Source of the DNA: Parabacteroides distasonis
GTDB taxonomy: Bacteria; Bacteroidota; Bacteroidia; Bacteroidales; Tannerellaceae
Assembly (NCBI RefSeq): GCF_004793765.1
Contig: NZ_SRYM01000027.1
Coordinates: forward strand, 1 to 50,864
Direction: 5' to 3'
Length of the DNA stretch: 50,864 nucleotides
The notes beneath the pieces are model-generated. The model was not told the origin of the DNA. It did not search any database and was given only the letters and a program-made list of their open reading frames with translations. Made by a program: the position numbers and the translations under genes. Positions 7,677-15,989 of the stretch are shown here, in pieces (position 1 is the stretch's first letter; every line of letters starts with the position of its first letter).

Positions 7677-8726
7677 ATGATCACTAAAATCATTCAAGAA
7701 GAGAAGATTCAGAAAGCCAAAAAATACGTAGAGAAAGGCGAGAGTTTTGTTATCGTGACGCATGTCTCACCAGACGGCGACGCATTAGGTTCATCCCTAG
7801 GTTTATATCATTTCCTATCCGCTTACGGCAAGGATAATGTAGTGGTAGTGGTACCGAACGCATTTCCCTCTTTTTATAGATGGATGCCGGGCGCTAAGGA
7901 TGTCGTGATACATGAGAAATATCCGGATTTCGCCGAGAAATTGATCAAGGAAGCGGATGTTATTTTCTGCCTCGATTTCAATGAACCCAAACGTATCGAG
8001 AAACTGGCTCCGGCGGTGATCGCCTCGGAAGGCCGCAAGGTGATGATCGATCATCATTTGAACCCCGCAGATTTTTGTCGTGTGACGATGTCGTATCCGG
8101 AGATGTCTTCTACCAGTGAGATGATCTTCCGTTTTATTTGTCGTATGGGGATGTTCGATTTATTGAATCGGGATGCCGCCGCTTGTATCTATACGGGTAT
8201 GATGACGGATACGGGATCGTTCACCTATAATTCGAATAAACCGGAGATTTATACGATCGTCAGCGAATTGATCAAGAAGGGGATTGATAAGGATTTGATC
8301 TATCGTAAGGTGAATCAGGTCTATTCCGAGTGCCGTTTACGTATGATGGGATATGTGTTGTATGAGAAGATGAGGGTTTATCCGGAACAACAGGCGGCTC
8401 TTATCACGTTATCGAAAGAGGAACTGGATCGTTTTCAGTACCAGACTGGAGATACGGAAGGCTTCGTGAACTTGCCGTTAAGCATAGAGAACGTAAGCTT
8501 TAGTGTCTTTATTCGTGAGGACAGCGATTATATAAAGGTATCGCTTCGCTCCGTGGGCGATTTCCCTTGCAACCAGTTTGCCTCTATTTATTTCAACGGG
8601 GGTGGACATAAAAATGCGTCCGGAGGTGAGTTCTATGGCTCTTTATCTGAGGCCGTAGCCGTGTTTGAGAAAGGTTTACAGGAATTTAATCCTAATAAAT
8701 CAGAAGATTTAGGCAAACATGCGTAA
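7677..8726 (+). CDS. nrnA: DHH/DHHA1 phosphoesterase, NrnA-like oligoribonuclease/pAp phosphatase
   Basis: The 349-residue product has the complete DHH-family architecture. Motif I is HVSPDGDALGSSLGL (about 29-43), motif II is FCLDFNEP, motif III contains the name-giving Asp125-His126-His127, and motif IV is MMTDTGSFTY. The C-terminal DHHA1 domain has the RNA-binding GGGHKNASGG near residue 310. NrnA enzymes degrade 2-5 nt RNA oligomers and dephosphorylate 3'-phosphoadenosine 5'-phosphate in the cytoplasm with Mn2+. The gene has its own -7 box and is followed by the DUF4827 lipoprotein gene. Confidence 0.9.
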   Translation: MITKIIQEEKIQKAKKYVEKGESFVIVTHVSPDGDALGSSLGLYHFLSAYGKDNVVVVVPNAFPSFYRWMPGAKDVVIHEKYPDFAEKLIKEADVIFCLDFNEPKRIEKLAPAVIASEGRKVMIDHHLNPADFCRVTMSYPEMSSTSEMIFRFICRMGMFDLLNRDAAACIYTGMMTDTGSFTYNSNKPEIYTIVSELIKKGIDKDLIYRKVNQVYSECRLRMMGYVLYEKMRVYPEQQAALITLSKEELDRFQYQTGDTEGFVNLPLSIENVSFSVFIREDSDYIKVSLRSVGDFPCNQFASIYFNGGGHKNASGGEFYGSLSEAVAVFEKGLQEFNPNKSEDLGKHA

Positions 8727-8744
8727 GGTTTGACGAAGATTATT

Positions 8745-8752
8745 TACATTTG
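8745..8752 (+). promoter_or_regulatory. -7 promoter box before the DUF4827 gene
   Basis: TACATTTG fits TAnnTTTG and is 26 bp before the ATG at 8779. This suggests the lipoprotein/glmM group has its own start of transcription. Confidence 0.4.
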
Positions 8753-8778
8753 CGATTCATTCAATTAAAGACTAACAA

Positions 8779-9372
8779 ATGAAGAAAGGTTTTAATATCC
8801 TGTTGATTCTGTGTGCCGCATTAGTTGCTATCTCTTGTAGCAAGACAAAGTCGTACACGGATATGTTGAAAGATGAGAAAAAGGCAATCGAGCGTTTGAT
8901 CGATGAAAATGATTTTGAGATTTTGGACGATTTCCCTAAAGATAGCATCTTCAAGGAGAATCAATTCGTTAAATTGGAGAATGGTGTTTATTTGAATATC
9001 ATAGATAAAGGAAGCGACCAAAGAGCTGTGCAATACAAGACGAAGATATTGTACCGTTGTAATATGCGCTTTTTTATGAATGCTGATACAGTTATTGGTA
9101 ATTACGGGCCACATAGTAATGGAACCTTTCCTTATCCTTCAAATGGGATAAATAGTGTACCATTTACATATGGGGAGTATTCAAGTAGTAGTATGTATGA
9201 GCTGTCATATTCTTTTGTAAGTGAGGGAATACAGGAGCCCTTGAAATATGTAGGAGATAGGGCGAAAGTGAAGATAATAGTTCCCTTTAAGCGGGGAACC
9301 TATTATGACCAGTCGAAAGGTTTGCCTGTATATTATGAAATTCTAGAATATATATTTGAAGAGAATTTGTAA
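8779..9372 (+). CDS. DUF4827-family lipoprotein
   Basis: The 197-residue product has a lipoprotein signal with lipobox LVAISC, so mature protein should be membrane-anchored. The body resembles the Bacteroidales DUF4827 family. It starts with a helical KSYTDMLKDEKKAIERLIDEN segment, continues with short beta-strand segments such as VYLNIIDKG and VQYKTKILYRCNMRFF, and ends in VKIIVPFKRGTYYD and YYEILEYIFE. The overall pattern is reminiscent of FKBP-type peptidyl-prolyl isomerases, but no active-site claim can be made. It lies between nrnA and the crystallin-like lipoprotein. Confidence 0.75.
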   Translation: MKKGFNILLILCAALVAISCSKTKSYTDMLKDEKKAIERLIDENDFEILDDFPKDSIFKENQFVKLENGVYLNIIDKGSDQRAVQYKTKILYRCNMRFFMNADTVIGNYGPHSNGTFPYPSNGINSVPFTYGEYSSSSMYELSYSFVSEGIQEPLKYVGDRAKVKIIVPFKRGTYYDQSKGLPVYYEILEYIFEENL

Positions 9373-9392
9373 TCAATGTTGATTTAAATTTT

Positions 9393-10217
9393 ATGATTAT
9401 GAAAAGAACTTATTATTGTTTGTTAGGATTTGTTTTAATCTTGTGTTTATCTTTAATCTCGTGTGATAATGCTATTGACTCTATGTGTCAGCAGGAATCT
9501 TCTTCTGTGGAAAAACTTGATATAGAAGTTGCAGGTGCCCATTCAATGTTGAAATTTATTTATAATGGTGTGTTGTATACATCGGAGTGTAGAATGGAAG
9601 GTGATTCAACGATCATTTTGGACGAAGAAGTGAAGCGAGTTGCAGACCAAATGGCTTTATTGCCAGAATTGTCTGCTTATGTAAATGGAGATGGTTTGAT
9701 GGAATATTTTGATAATAGTTTTATTGCGGAATCATATTTAGGTAACCCTATTATATCTGCGATTAGTAGCGGTTCAATGGATGGGTGGTACCAAATACAT
9801 GGTGCTACTGCTACTTTATATGATGACACAGATTATCGTGATCGTTCTTTTTCGTTTACAATTAAAGAATCTCAAAAGGGGGATTCCATAGTTGTAACTC
9901 AATTCAAAGATAAGCCTTATGAGTTTAATGATAAGGCTTCTTCGTTAAAAGTTCTCTCTGATAACACGTTTATTGGTCAAGATTATGGAGCTCCTTTTAG
10001 ACGCATAGGTTTAATACTTTTTGAAGATGATAATTTTAGAGGAAACAGTATATGTTTTGATGTTGTGAATTATAGTGTTCCTCAAGGACCTATGCATATA
10101 GATAATAATGTTCGTTCTTTAAAGAACTTCCCATTATCTCCGGGATCTAGTAGAAATTGGAATGATAAAGTAACATCGTTGAAATTAAAATATTTAGGAA
10201 GAGATGGCAATTATTAA
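9393..10217 (+). CDS. Lipoprotein with two beta/gamma-crystallin-like calcium motifs
   Basis: The 274-residue product has a lipoprotein signal (lipobox LISC). In its second half two related segments appear. LYDDTDYRDRSFSF is followed by FNDKASSL, and LILFEDDNFRGNSICF is followed by WNDKVTSL. Both terminal pieces fit the beta/gamma-crystallin calcium-binding consensus (N/D)(N/D)XX(S/T)S, giving N-D-K-A-S-S and N-D-K-V-T-S. A Ca2+-stabilised extracytoplasmic Greek-key domain is the likely fold. Residues 30-130 are unrecognised. The last 14 bp overlap the start of glmM in another frame, so the two genes are translationally close. A start at 9399 (MKRTYY) is equally possible. Confidence 0.7.
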   Translation: MIMKRTYYCLLGFVLILCLSLISCDNAIDSMCQQESSSVEKLDIEVAGAHSMLKFIYNGVLYTSECRMEGDSTIILDEEVKRVADQMALLPELSAYVNGDGLMEYFDNSFIAESYLGNPIISAISSGSMDGWYQIHGATATLYDDTDYRDRSFSFTIKESQKGDSIVVTQFKDKPYEFNDKASSLKVLSDNTFIGQDYGAPFRRIGLILFEDDNFRGNSICFDVVNYSVPQGPMHIDNNVRSLKNFPLSPGSSRNWNDKVTSLKLKYLGRDGNY

Positions 10218-11592
10218 ATCTATTTCCGGTATTCGCGGTACAATAGGCGGTAGCCCGGAAGACGGATTGAATCCGTTAGCTATTGTTAAGTTTGTAGCCG
10301 CTTATGCTACATTCATCCGAAAAAACACAAAAGTGGAGACCAATAAGATCGTTGTAGGGCGTGACGCACGTATCTCCGGTCCGATGGTAAAACAAGTCGT
10401 CCTGGGAACGCTTACCGGTATGGGATTTGATGTGGTGGATATCGATCTGGCCACGACTCCTACTACCGAATTGGCCGTAGCTATGGAAGGGGCTTGCGGA
10501 GGTATTATCCTTACTGCCAGTCATAACCCGAAGCAATGGAATGCCTTGAAGCTTTTGAATGAGAAGGGTGAGTTCTTGAATGCCGTTGAGGGGGCTGAGG
10601 TATTACGTATCGCTGCCGCCGAGGATTTCGAGTTCGCCGACGTGGATCATTTGGGCAAGGTAATCCCGAATACGACTTATAAGCAAAAACATATCGAGAG
10701 CGTCTTGAATCTGGATCTCGTGGACGTGGAGGCTATTAAAGCCGCTAACTTCCGTGTAGCTATCGATTGCGTGAACTCCGTAGGTGGTATCGTGATCCCG
10801 GATTTGTTATGTGCGCTGGGCGTGAAGGAAATCTTCAAGCTGCATTGCGCTCCTCATGGAAACTTCTCTCATAATCCGGAACCCATTCCGGAAAACTTGA
10901 CGGAGATCTCCGATTTGATGGGACATGCGAAAGCGGATGTCGGTTTCGTAGTAGATCCGGACGTAGACCGTTTGGCGATTATCTGCGAGAATGGCGAGAT
11001 GTTCAACGAGGAATACACTTTGGTCGCTGTCAGTGATTACGTATTAAGCCATACTCCGGGTAATACGGTAAGTAACCTGAGCTCCAGCCGTGCGCTTCGC
11101 GACGTTACCCGTGCTCATGGCTGCGAATATAATGCCGCCGCTGTAGGCGAGGTAAATGTGGTTGCCAAGATGAAGGCTACGAATGCCGTGATCGGTGGTG
11201 AGGGCAATGGTGGAGTGATCTATCCGGCCAGCCATTACGGACGCGACGCTTTGGTAGGTATCGCCTTGTTCCTGACTCATCTGGCAAAGAAGAAGATGAA
11301 GACGAGCGAATTGAAAGCTTCTTATCCTCCGTATTTCATCTCCAAGCAAAAAGTCCAGTTAACGCCGGATATCGACGTGGACGCTATCTTGGCGAAAGTA
11401 AAAGAGAAGTTCTCTCAATACGATATTACGGATATCGACGGTGTAAAGATCGATTTCCCGGATAAATGGGTTCATTTGCGTAAAAGCAATACGGAACCGA
11501 TCATCCGTATCTACTCTGAGGCCCATACGATGGAGGAAGCCGAGGAATTAGGCGGTCAATTAATACAGATCATCAACGAGATGTGTAAATAA
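10204..11592 (+). CDS. glmM: Phosphoglucosamine mutase
   Basis: The 462-residue alpha-D-phosphohexomutase fits GlmM of Bacteroidales, which converts glucosamine 6-phosphate to glucosamine 1-phosphate for UDP-GlcNAc and cell-wall synthesis. The phosphoserine loop is TASHNPKQWN with Ser106. The metal loop is DPDVDRLA, the sugar-specificity loop is GEGNGG, and the phosphate-binding loop near the C terminus is RKSNTEPIIRIYSE. The start MAIIKSISGIRGTIGG is the standard one for this family. Its ATG lies inside the 3' end of the crystallin-like gene. Phosphomannomutase activity is the main alternative, less likely because the protein matches the short GlmM form. Confidence 0.88.
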   Translation: MAIIKSISGIRGTIGGSPEDGLNPLAIVKFVAAYATFIRKNTKVETNKIVVGRDARISGPMVKQVVLGTLTGMGFDVVDIDLATTPTTELAVAMEGACGGIILTASHNPKQWNALKLLNEKGEFLNAVEGAEVLRIAAAEDFEFADVDHLGKVIPNTTYKQKHIESVLNLDLVDVEAIKAANFRVAIDCVNSVGGIVIPDLLCALGVKEIFKLHCAPHGNFSHNPEPIPENLTEISDLMGHAKADVGFVVDPDVDRLAIICENGEMFNEEYTLVAVSDYVLSHTPGNTVSNLSSSRALRDVTRAHGCEYNAAAVGEVNVVAKMKATNAVIGGEGNGGVIYPASHYGRDALVGIALFLTHLAKKKMKTSELKASYPPYFISKQKVQLTPDIDVDAILAKVKEKFSQYDITDIDGVKIDFPDKWVHLRKSNTEPIIRIYSEAHTMEEAEELGGQLIQIINEMCK

Positions 11593-11684
11593 CACCCTTT
11601 CGGGGCGTTTTAAAATATTGGGTTCAGTCTTCAGCCGAGGTAAGCTATTTATGCTCTGTTGATTTGACTGAACCCTTTTCTTTT
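11591..11684 (+). terminator. Terminator region after glmM
   Basis: Two hairpins follow the stop. A weak one (11591-11609) pairs AAC/GTT and CCC/GGG around one mismatch and is followed by TT. A stronger one pairs GGGTTCAGTC (11620-11629) with GACTGAACCC (11666-11675), a perfect 10-bp stem with a 36-nt loop, and ends in TTTTCTTTT. Confidence 0.6.
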
Positions 11685-11980
11685 GGATAATTCTCGGTTC
11701 GTGTAATGAATAAACTAATTGACGAAGAGTTTCGTGAAAGAGAACGAATGATTCAAGATGAATATCCGGGTAGAAGGACGGCTTGTCCGGGTATAAAGAT
11801 AATTATATATAGTTACATTCTACAAACCACGGCGTGAACTGTACAGACCACGACGTGAATTATACAAACCATGCCGTGGTCTGTATGATTCACGCCGTGG
11901 TTTGTAGAATGTAACTGTATCTTACGAAGAATAAATAGGCTCTTGAATAACTATTCTAGCCGAAGTGTAGCGTTTTTATC
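11593..11980. other. 388-bp intergenic region
   Basis: It holds the glmM terminator hairpins and the four-unit palindromic repeat at 11811-11916. A 43-codon frame (11706-11837) exists but runs into the repeat and shows no recognisable protein. Otherwise nothing is seen. Confidence 0.6.
11811..11916. repeat. Four-unit palindromic repeat element, 21-bp period
   Basis: The outer arms 11811-11838 and 11889-11916 are perfect 28-bp reverse complements. The inner arms TACAGACCACG (11842-11852) and CGTGGTCTGTA (11875-11885) are also perfect. Four short cores, CACGGCGTG (11829), CACGACGTG (11850), CATGCCGTG (11870) and CACGCCGTG (11891), recur about every 21 bp. Transcribed, it would form one long hairpin. 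It lies between two convergent genes. Confidence 0.85.
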
Positions 11981-12472
11981 TTATAGGAAAATAGCGGTGA
12001 ATTCCTTTTCGAAATTCGGGGTGAATGCGCCTTTCCCCAAATTCTCCTTGATCTCCTCGACCGGCCAGAAACGTCCTCCGTCCAGTTCCTCGGGATCGGG
12101 GGTGATGGGGCCCTCGTAAGTGGTCCGGAAGGTGTTTACCAATTCCTTCTCTATGGAAGACTCGAATATATAACGTTTGATGAAGACAGGCGTAAAATCA
12201 GTAATGCCCAATTCCTCACGAACCTCACGGCGCAGGGCCTCTTCCACGCTTTCTCCATAATCAATATGCCCACCTACGGCCGTGTCCCATTTTCCCGGTT
12301 GTATATCCTTGTTCATGGAACGTTTTTGGAGATATAGATCTCCAGCCTTATTAAAGATATGTAAATGGATTACGGGATGTAGCAACTTACTTCCGCTATG
12401 ACATTCCTTGCGAGTAGCCTTTCCGATCGTCTCACCCTCCTCGTTTACCAGAGGAAACCATTCTGTTCTCAT
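11981..12472 (-). CDS. Nudix hydrolase
   Basis: The 163-residue product contains a complete Nudix box, GX5EX7REUXEEXGU, at residues 68-90 (Gly68, Glu74, Arg82-Glu83, Glu86-Glu87, Gly89). Upstream, WFPLVNEEGETIG and HPVIHLHIFN, with LYLQKRS, resemble the YfcD/IPP-isomerase-like Nudix subgroup. Such enzymes cleave nucleoside diphosphates linked to another moiety. The substrate cannot be inferred. It is divergent from the toxin-antitoxin pair. A TATCTTCG box (reverse complement of 12497-12504) about 25 bp before the ATG is a one-mismatch -7 candidate. Confidence 0.85.
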   Translation of the reverse strand: MRTEWFPLVNEEGETIGKATRKECHSGSKLLHPVIHLHIFNKAGDLYLQKRSMNKDIQPGKWDTAVGGHIDYGESVEEALRREVREELGITDFTPVFIKRYIFESSIEKELVNTFRTTYEGPITPDPEELDGGRFWPVEEIKENLGKGAFTPNFEKEFTAIFL

Positions 12473-12517
12473 ATTTTAAATCGTTTTTATGTGGCGCGAA
12501 GATAAAGAATAAACAAG

Positions 12518-12548
12518 TTTGGTTCGCTGAAAATAATTACTACTTTTG
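12518..12548 (+). promoter_or_regulatory. Promoter of the toxin-antitoxin pair
   Basis: TTTG (12518-12521), a 19-bp spacer and TACTTTTG (12541-12548) match the Bacteroidales -33/-7 consensus in sequence and spacing. A strong AGGAGG ribosome site follows, 8 bp before the antitoxin ATG. Confidence 0.7.
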
Positions 12549-12577
12549 CAAATAACTAATTGATAGGAGGATTAACT

Positions 12578-12826
12578 ATGACAAAAGCGATGATGGCCTT
12601 GGAGGCCGAGAAAGCAGAACTGGCCCGTATGGTGTTGGATCTTGACGATATGGAGTTGGTAAAGAAAGCGAAAGCAGCCCTGAAGCGTATCACGACTCCC
12701 AAGGAAGACCCTTTCTTCACGAACCCGGCGAACCTTGAGCATTTCAGACGATCTGTGAAGCAAAGGGAGAATGGGGAAGTGGTAGAGTTGACAAAAGAGA
12801 TGTGGGAAGAACTTTTATTGAAGTGA
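12578..12826 (+). CDS. Antitoxin of a YoeB-type toxin-antitoxin module
   Basis: The 82-residue product is acidic and helical (MMALEAEKAELARMVLDLDD), followed by a charged segment ending FRRSVKQRENGEVVELTKEM. Length, charge and position directly before a YoeB toxin identify it as the antitoxin. Typically such proteins bind and inhibit the toxin through the C terminus and repress their own promoter. The ATG at 12578 is chosen because AGGAGG, an unusually good Shine-Dalgarno sequence for this phylum, lies just upstream; the earlier in-frame TTG has none. It ends 2 bp before the toxin ATG. Confidence 0.8.
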   Translation: MTKAMMALEAEKAELARMVLDLDDMELVKKAKAALKRITTPKEDPFFTNPANLEHFRRSVKQRENGEVVELTKEMWEELLLK

Positions 12827-12828
12827 TT

Positions 12829-13104
12829 ATGTATGAAGTTATACCGACCAAGCAAGCCTTAGAAGATATAGAGTCTTTTAGAAGAGCCGGAGATAAGGCT
12901 AGTTTGAAGAAAATATACGCTTTGATTGAGGAACTGTATGAACATCCGTATACCGGAACCGGTAAGCCCGAACCATTAAAAGATAATTGGTCTGGCTATT
13001 GGTCCCGGAGAATCAATAAGAAAGATCGCTTGATCTATGCGGTGGAGGAAGACCGAGTCATCGTTACCGTTGTCCAAGCGAAAGAACATTATGACGATAA
13101 GTAA
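12829..13104 (+). CDS. yoeB: YoeB/Txe-family ribosome-dependent mRNA endonuclease toxin
   Basis: The 91-residue product matches Txe/YoeB toxins, which bind the ribosome and cut mRNA at the A site. Conserved pieces are KPEPLK, GYWSRRIN and the C-terminal KEHYDDK. By alignment to E. coli YoeB, catalytic residues would be Glu48, Arg67, His87 and Tyr88, all present. The start at 12829 gives the usual length (E. coli YoeB has 84 residues). A longer frame from 12802 would overlap the antitoxin. The stop abuts the 3' end of convergent topB with no spacer. Confidence 0.9.
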   Translation: MYEVIPTKQALEDIESFRRAGDKASLKKIYALIEELYEHPYTGTGKPEPLKDNWSGYWSRRINKKDRLIYAVEEDRVIVTVVQAKEHYDDK

Positions 13105-15207
13105 TCAAGGCTTTAACTTACTGATAACCGCATTTAACTCCATATCTGTTAAATTATTGCCATAAGTAGCGTAATCCAAGCGGAACGTACATCCATTCTT
13201 GTATTCAGAGCAGCCATAAGCGGTTTTGCCCCGGAGGATAGAGCCTTTGTGACAGATGGGGCAAACGGGCTTTTCTGTTGGTGGAAGCTCCAATTCAGGA
13301 GCAGCCTCCGTTTTCTCTTTCTCTTTCTCTTTCTTGGCACGAGGCTTACGAGGTTTCTTTTCCTTTTTCTCCTTGGGTTTGTCTTTGGGAGTTTCTTTAG
13401 CCGCTTTAGACGTATCCTCAATCGTAATCGTTCGCCGGGTTTGGTCGGAAAGGACGTTTATGACGACCTCGTTTACCATCTGCTTCAACTCATCAAGGAA
13501 AGTACGGGCCTCATAAGTTCCCCGCTCGATCTGGCGAAGCTTTTTCTCCCAAAGACCCGTCAACTCCGCGCTTTTCAGCAGTTCCTCATGGATCGTGCCG
13601 ATCAATTCCGCACCGGTAGCGGTGGGATAAAGATTCTTGCGCTCCTTCCGTATATAATTACGCTTGAACAAGGTCTCGATGATCGCCGCACGGGTAGAAG
13701 GGCGGCCGATACCGTTTTCCTTTAAGGCATCCCGCAGCTCGTCGTTGTCCACCAATTTACCGGCGGTTTCCATCGCCCGCAATAAAGTTGCTTCCGTATA
13801 GGGTTTCGGAGGCTGGGTCCAAGTCTCTTTCAAGATCGGTTTATGCGGGCCACTTTCTCCTTTCACGAAATCGGGCAATACGCCTTCTTCCTCGGTAGGT
13901 TCAGCCTCCGGATCTTTCTGCTCGGCTCCGAATACGACACGCCAACCCGGTTTGAGGATTTGCTTTCCGGTTGCCTTGAATTCCACCTTATCCACTTGCC
14001 CCAAGACCGTAGTGGTCGATATCTCGCAATCCGGATAAAAGGCGGCGATAAAACGACGGGCTACCAAATCGTACACCTTCCGTTCCGTATCCGTAAGATT
14101 GCGGGCGGGGACTCCGGTAGGGATGATCGCATGGTGATCGGTGACCTTCGAGTTATCGAACACCTTCTTGCTTTTCGGCAATTTCTGATTCATCAAAGGG
14201 GCGGTAAGTTCTGCGTAATCCACCAACCCTTTCAGGGTATTGGGTACTTTCGGATAGATATCGTCACTGAGGAAAGTCGTGTCTACACGCGGGTAGGTTG
14301 TCACCTTCTTCTCATAGAGCGATTGGATCAGCTTTAGCGTATCGTCCGCCGTAAACGCGAATTTCTTATTACATTCCACCTGCAACGAGGTCAAGTCGAA
14401 TAGGCGGGGGGCGAATTCCTTCCCTTTCTTCTCGGTGATACTGGTAACAGTAAAATCCTGTTCCTTTACCTTCTCCAGAAAAGCCTCGCCTTCCTCTTTC
14501 TTCGTGAACTTACCTTTCGTGGCGGAGAAAGTCGTATTCCTGTAAATGGTCTTTAATTCCCAATACGGTTCCGGCTTGAAATTGTCGATCTCGGCTTGCC
14601 GGTTTACGATCAAGGCGAGCGTCGGGGTTTGCACGCGGCCGATCGATAATACCTGCCGGTTCTGCCCGTAGCGCAAGGTATAAAGGCGGGTGGCGTTCAT
14701 CCCCAGCAACCAGTCGCCGATGGCACGGGATAGCCCGGCCTCATACAACTTATTGAATTCCGTCTGCTCTTTTAGTTTTTGGAAACCTTCCCGGATCGCC
14801 TCCTCCGTAAGCGAGGAGATCCAAAGGCGGTAGACGGGGCATTTACAACCTGCCTTTTGCATGACCCAGCGTTGGATCAGCTCTCCCTCTTGGCCGGCAT
14901 CACCGCAGTTGATGACCATCTCGGCATTTTGCATCAGGCTCTCGATTACCTTGAATTGTTGCTCATACGTAGGATTCTCGATTAGTTTGATACCGAACCG
15001 GGGAGGGATCATAGGTAGCGACCCCAGACTCCAGCGTTTCCAGTTCTCCGCGTATTCATGCGGTTCTTTCAGGGTACACAAATGCCCGAATGTCCAAGTT
15101 ACCTGATATCCGTTTCCTTCGATATACCCATTCATTCGTTGGGTTGCCCCTAATACTTCCGCGATTTCCCGGGCCACACTCGGCTTTTCGGCGATACAAA
15201 CTTTCAT
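13105..15207 (-). CDS. topB: DNA topoisomerase III (type IA)
   Basis: The 700-residue product is a type IA topoisomerase. It opens with the Toprim domain (MKVCIAEKPSVAREIAEVLG), continues with SIGRVQTPTLALIV, and has the catalytic tyrosine Tyr305 in TTYPRVDTTFLSDD. GIGRPSTRAAIIETL is also typical. The C terminus has a Lys/Glu-rich linker and one four-cysteine zinc-ribbon (CPIC, then GC and GC). It relaxes negative supercoils and decatenates DNA through a transient 5'-phosphotyrosine bond. I place the start at 15207 because the frame upstream (from 15240) adds residues before the conserved first strand. Housekeeping TopB is likely; mobile-element copies also exist. Confidence 0.92.
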   Translation of the reverse strand: MKVCIAEKPSVAREIAEVLGATQRMNGYIEGNGYQVTWTFGHLCTLKEPHEYAENWKRWSLGSLPMIPPRFGIKLIENPTYEQQFKVIESLMQNAEMVINCGDAGQEGELIQRWVMQKAGCKCPVYRLWISSLTEEAIREGFQKLKEQTEFNKLYEAGLSRAIGDWLLGMNATRLYTLRYGQNRQVLSIGRVQTPTLALIVNRQAEIDNFKPEPYWELKTIYRNTTFSATKGKFTKKEEGEAFLEKVKEQDFTVTSITEKKGKEFAPRLFDLTSLQVECNKKFAFTADDTLKLIQSLYEKKVTTYPRVDTTFLSDDIYPKVPNTLKGLVDYAELTAPLMNQKLPKSKKVFDNSKVTDHHAIIPTGVPARNLTDTERKVYDLVARRFIAAFYPDCEISTTTVLGQVDKVEFKATGKQILKPGWRVVFGAEQKDPEAEPTEEEGVLPDFVKGESGPHKPILKETWTQPPKPYTEATLLRAMETAGKLVDNDELRDALKENGIGRPSTRAAIIETLFKRNYIRKERKNLYPTATGAELIGTIHEELLKSAELTGLWEKKLRQIERGTYEARTFLDELKQMVNEVVINVLSDQTRRTITIEDTSKAAKETPKDKPKEKKEKKPRKPRAKKEKEKEKTEAAPELELPPTEKPVCPICHKGSILRGKTAYGCSEYKNGCTFRLDYATYGNNLTDMELNAVISKLKP

Positions 15208-15354
15208 CAATACATCATCCTTTCTTAAATGAACAGACAAAAATACATGATTATTTCCGAATGAGCAAAGATGTTTGTTATCGTGAGTTTATAAAGCTGT
15301 ATGATGGAGTCGCTGATTTTGGTTCAATTTGTTTTTACTTTTGGGTATTTTGCA

Positions 15355-15362
15355 TATATTTG
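15355..15362 (+). promoter_or_regulatory. -7 promoter box before the frameshifted sigma gene
   Basis: TATATTTG fits TAnnTTTG and is 34 bp before the ATG at 15396. No well-spaced -33 TTTG is present. Confidence 0.35.
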
Positions 15363-15395
15363 AACCTATGTAATCGAAGTGGGAGATTAAGTCGA

Positions 15396-15975
15396 ATGGC
15401 AGACATTGATTCAGAGAAAGAAAGAAGACTTGTGGCGGACTTGCTAGAAGGGGACGAGTCGGCCTTTTGTTGAATTATATGCCCTGTATAAGGACCGTTT
15501 GATGTGGTTTTCCTTGAAATTCCTTAAATCCCGGGATATGGCGGAAGATGTTTTTCAGGATGCTTTCGCCTCTATTTGGCAGAATCGTCGTTTCTTGAAC
15601 CCGAATGTACCTTTTGGCCCGTATGTGTATACGATCGTGAAAAATCGGATCTTAAACCTATTGGCGGGACTGGATCGTGAGTTGGAGCTGAGGGATAAGA
15701 TACGGTCTGCCTCATTGGATAGCACGAACGAGACGGAGGATTCGGTATTGGATGCGGATTTAAACGCATTGTTGGATAAGGCGCTTGAAGCATTGACCCC
15801 GCAACAAAAAAAGGTTTTCGATATGAGCCGTAAAGATATGAAATCCCATAAGGAGATAGCCGACAGTTTGGGCATCTCGATATATACGGTACAACAACAT
15901 ATCTCTACGGCCTTGAAAGTGATCTGGGCGTTTCTGGCTAAATATGCGGAGACTTATATGAAGCTACTGCTCTAA
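15396..15975 (+). pseudogene. ECF sigma factor with a single-base frameshift
   Basis: Two frames together encode a normal-length (about 193-residue) ECF sigma factor. The first frame, from the ATG at 15396, gives MADIDSEKERRLVADLLEGD and ESAF, then stops. The second continues seamlessly as VELYALYKDRLMWFSLKFL through region 2 (MAEDVFQDAFASIW) and region 4 (LTPQQKKVFDMSRK, HKEIADSLGISIYTVQQHI). The break is an extra T in the TTTT run at 15465-15468. Removing one T restores the family sequence. The gene lies at the 3' end of, and convergent to, the FecR-SusC-GH123-like-DUF5107 group, whose sigma partner it may once have been. It could be a true mutation, a slippage site or an assembly error. 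Confidence 0.8.
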
Positions 15976-15989
15976 ACACACACCTCCCT

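Noticed and set aside
11706-11837. 43-codon ORF after glmM
   Set aside because: It runs into the palindromic element, has no recognisable similarity and no supporting ribosome site.
11811-11916. Possible CRISPR array (regular repeats about 21 bp apart)
   Set aside because: The units are reverse complements of each other with almost no spacers, and no cas genes are nearby. It is a palindromic element.
12560-12577. TTG start upstream of the antitoxin ATG
   Set aside because: AGGAGG lies between the two and is correctly spaced for the ATG at 12578, which it would not be for the TTG.
13249-13725. Rightward 158-residue ORF opposite topB
   Set aside because: It is the antisense shadow of the Lys/Glu-rich topB C-terminal coding region, with low-complexity Phe/Leu repeats.
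15090-15395. Upstream extension of the sigma ORF into the topB start region
   Set aside because: The frame is open by chance; sigma-family sequence begins only at the ATG at 15396, just after a -7 box.
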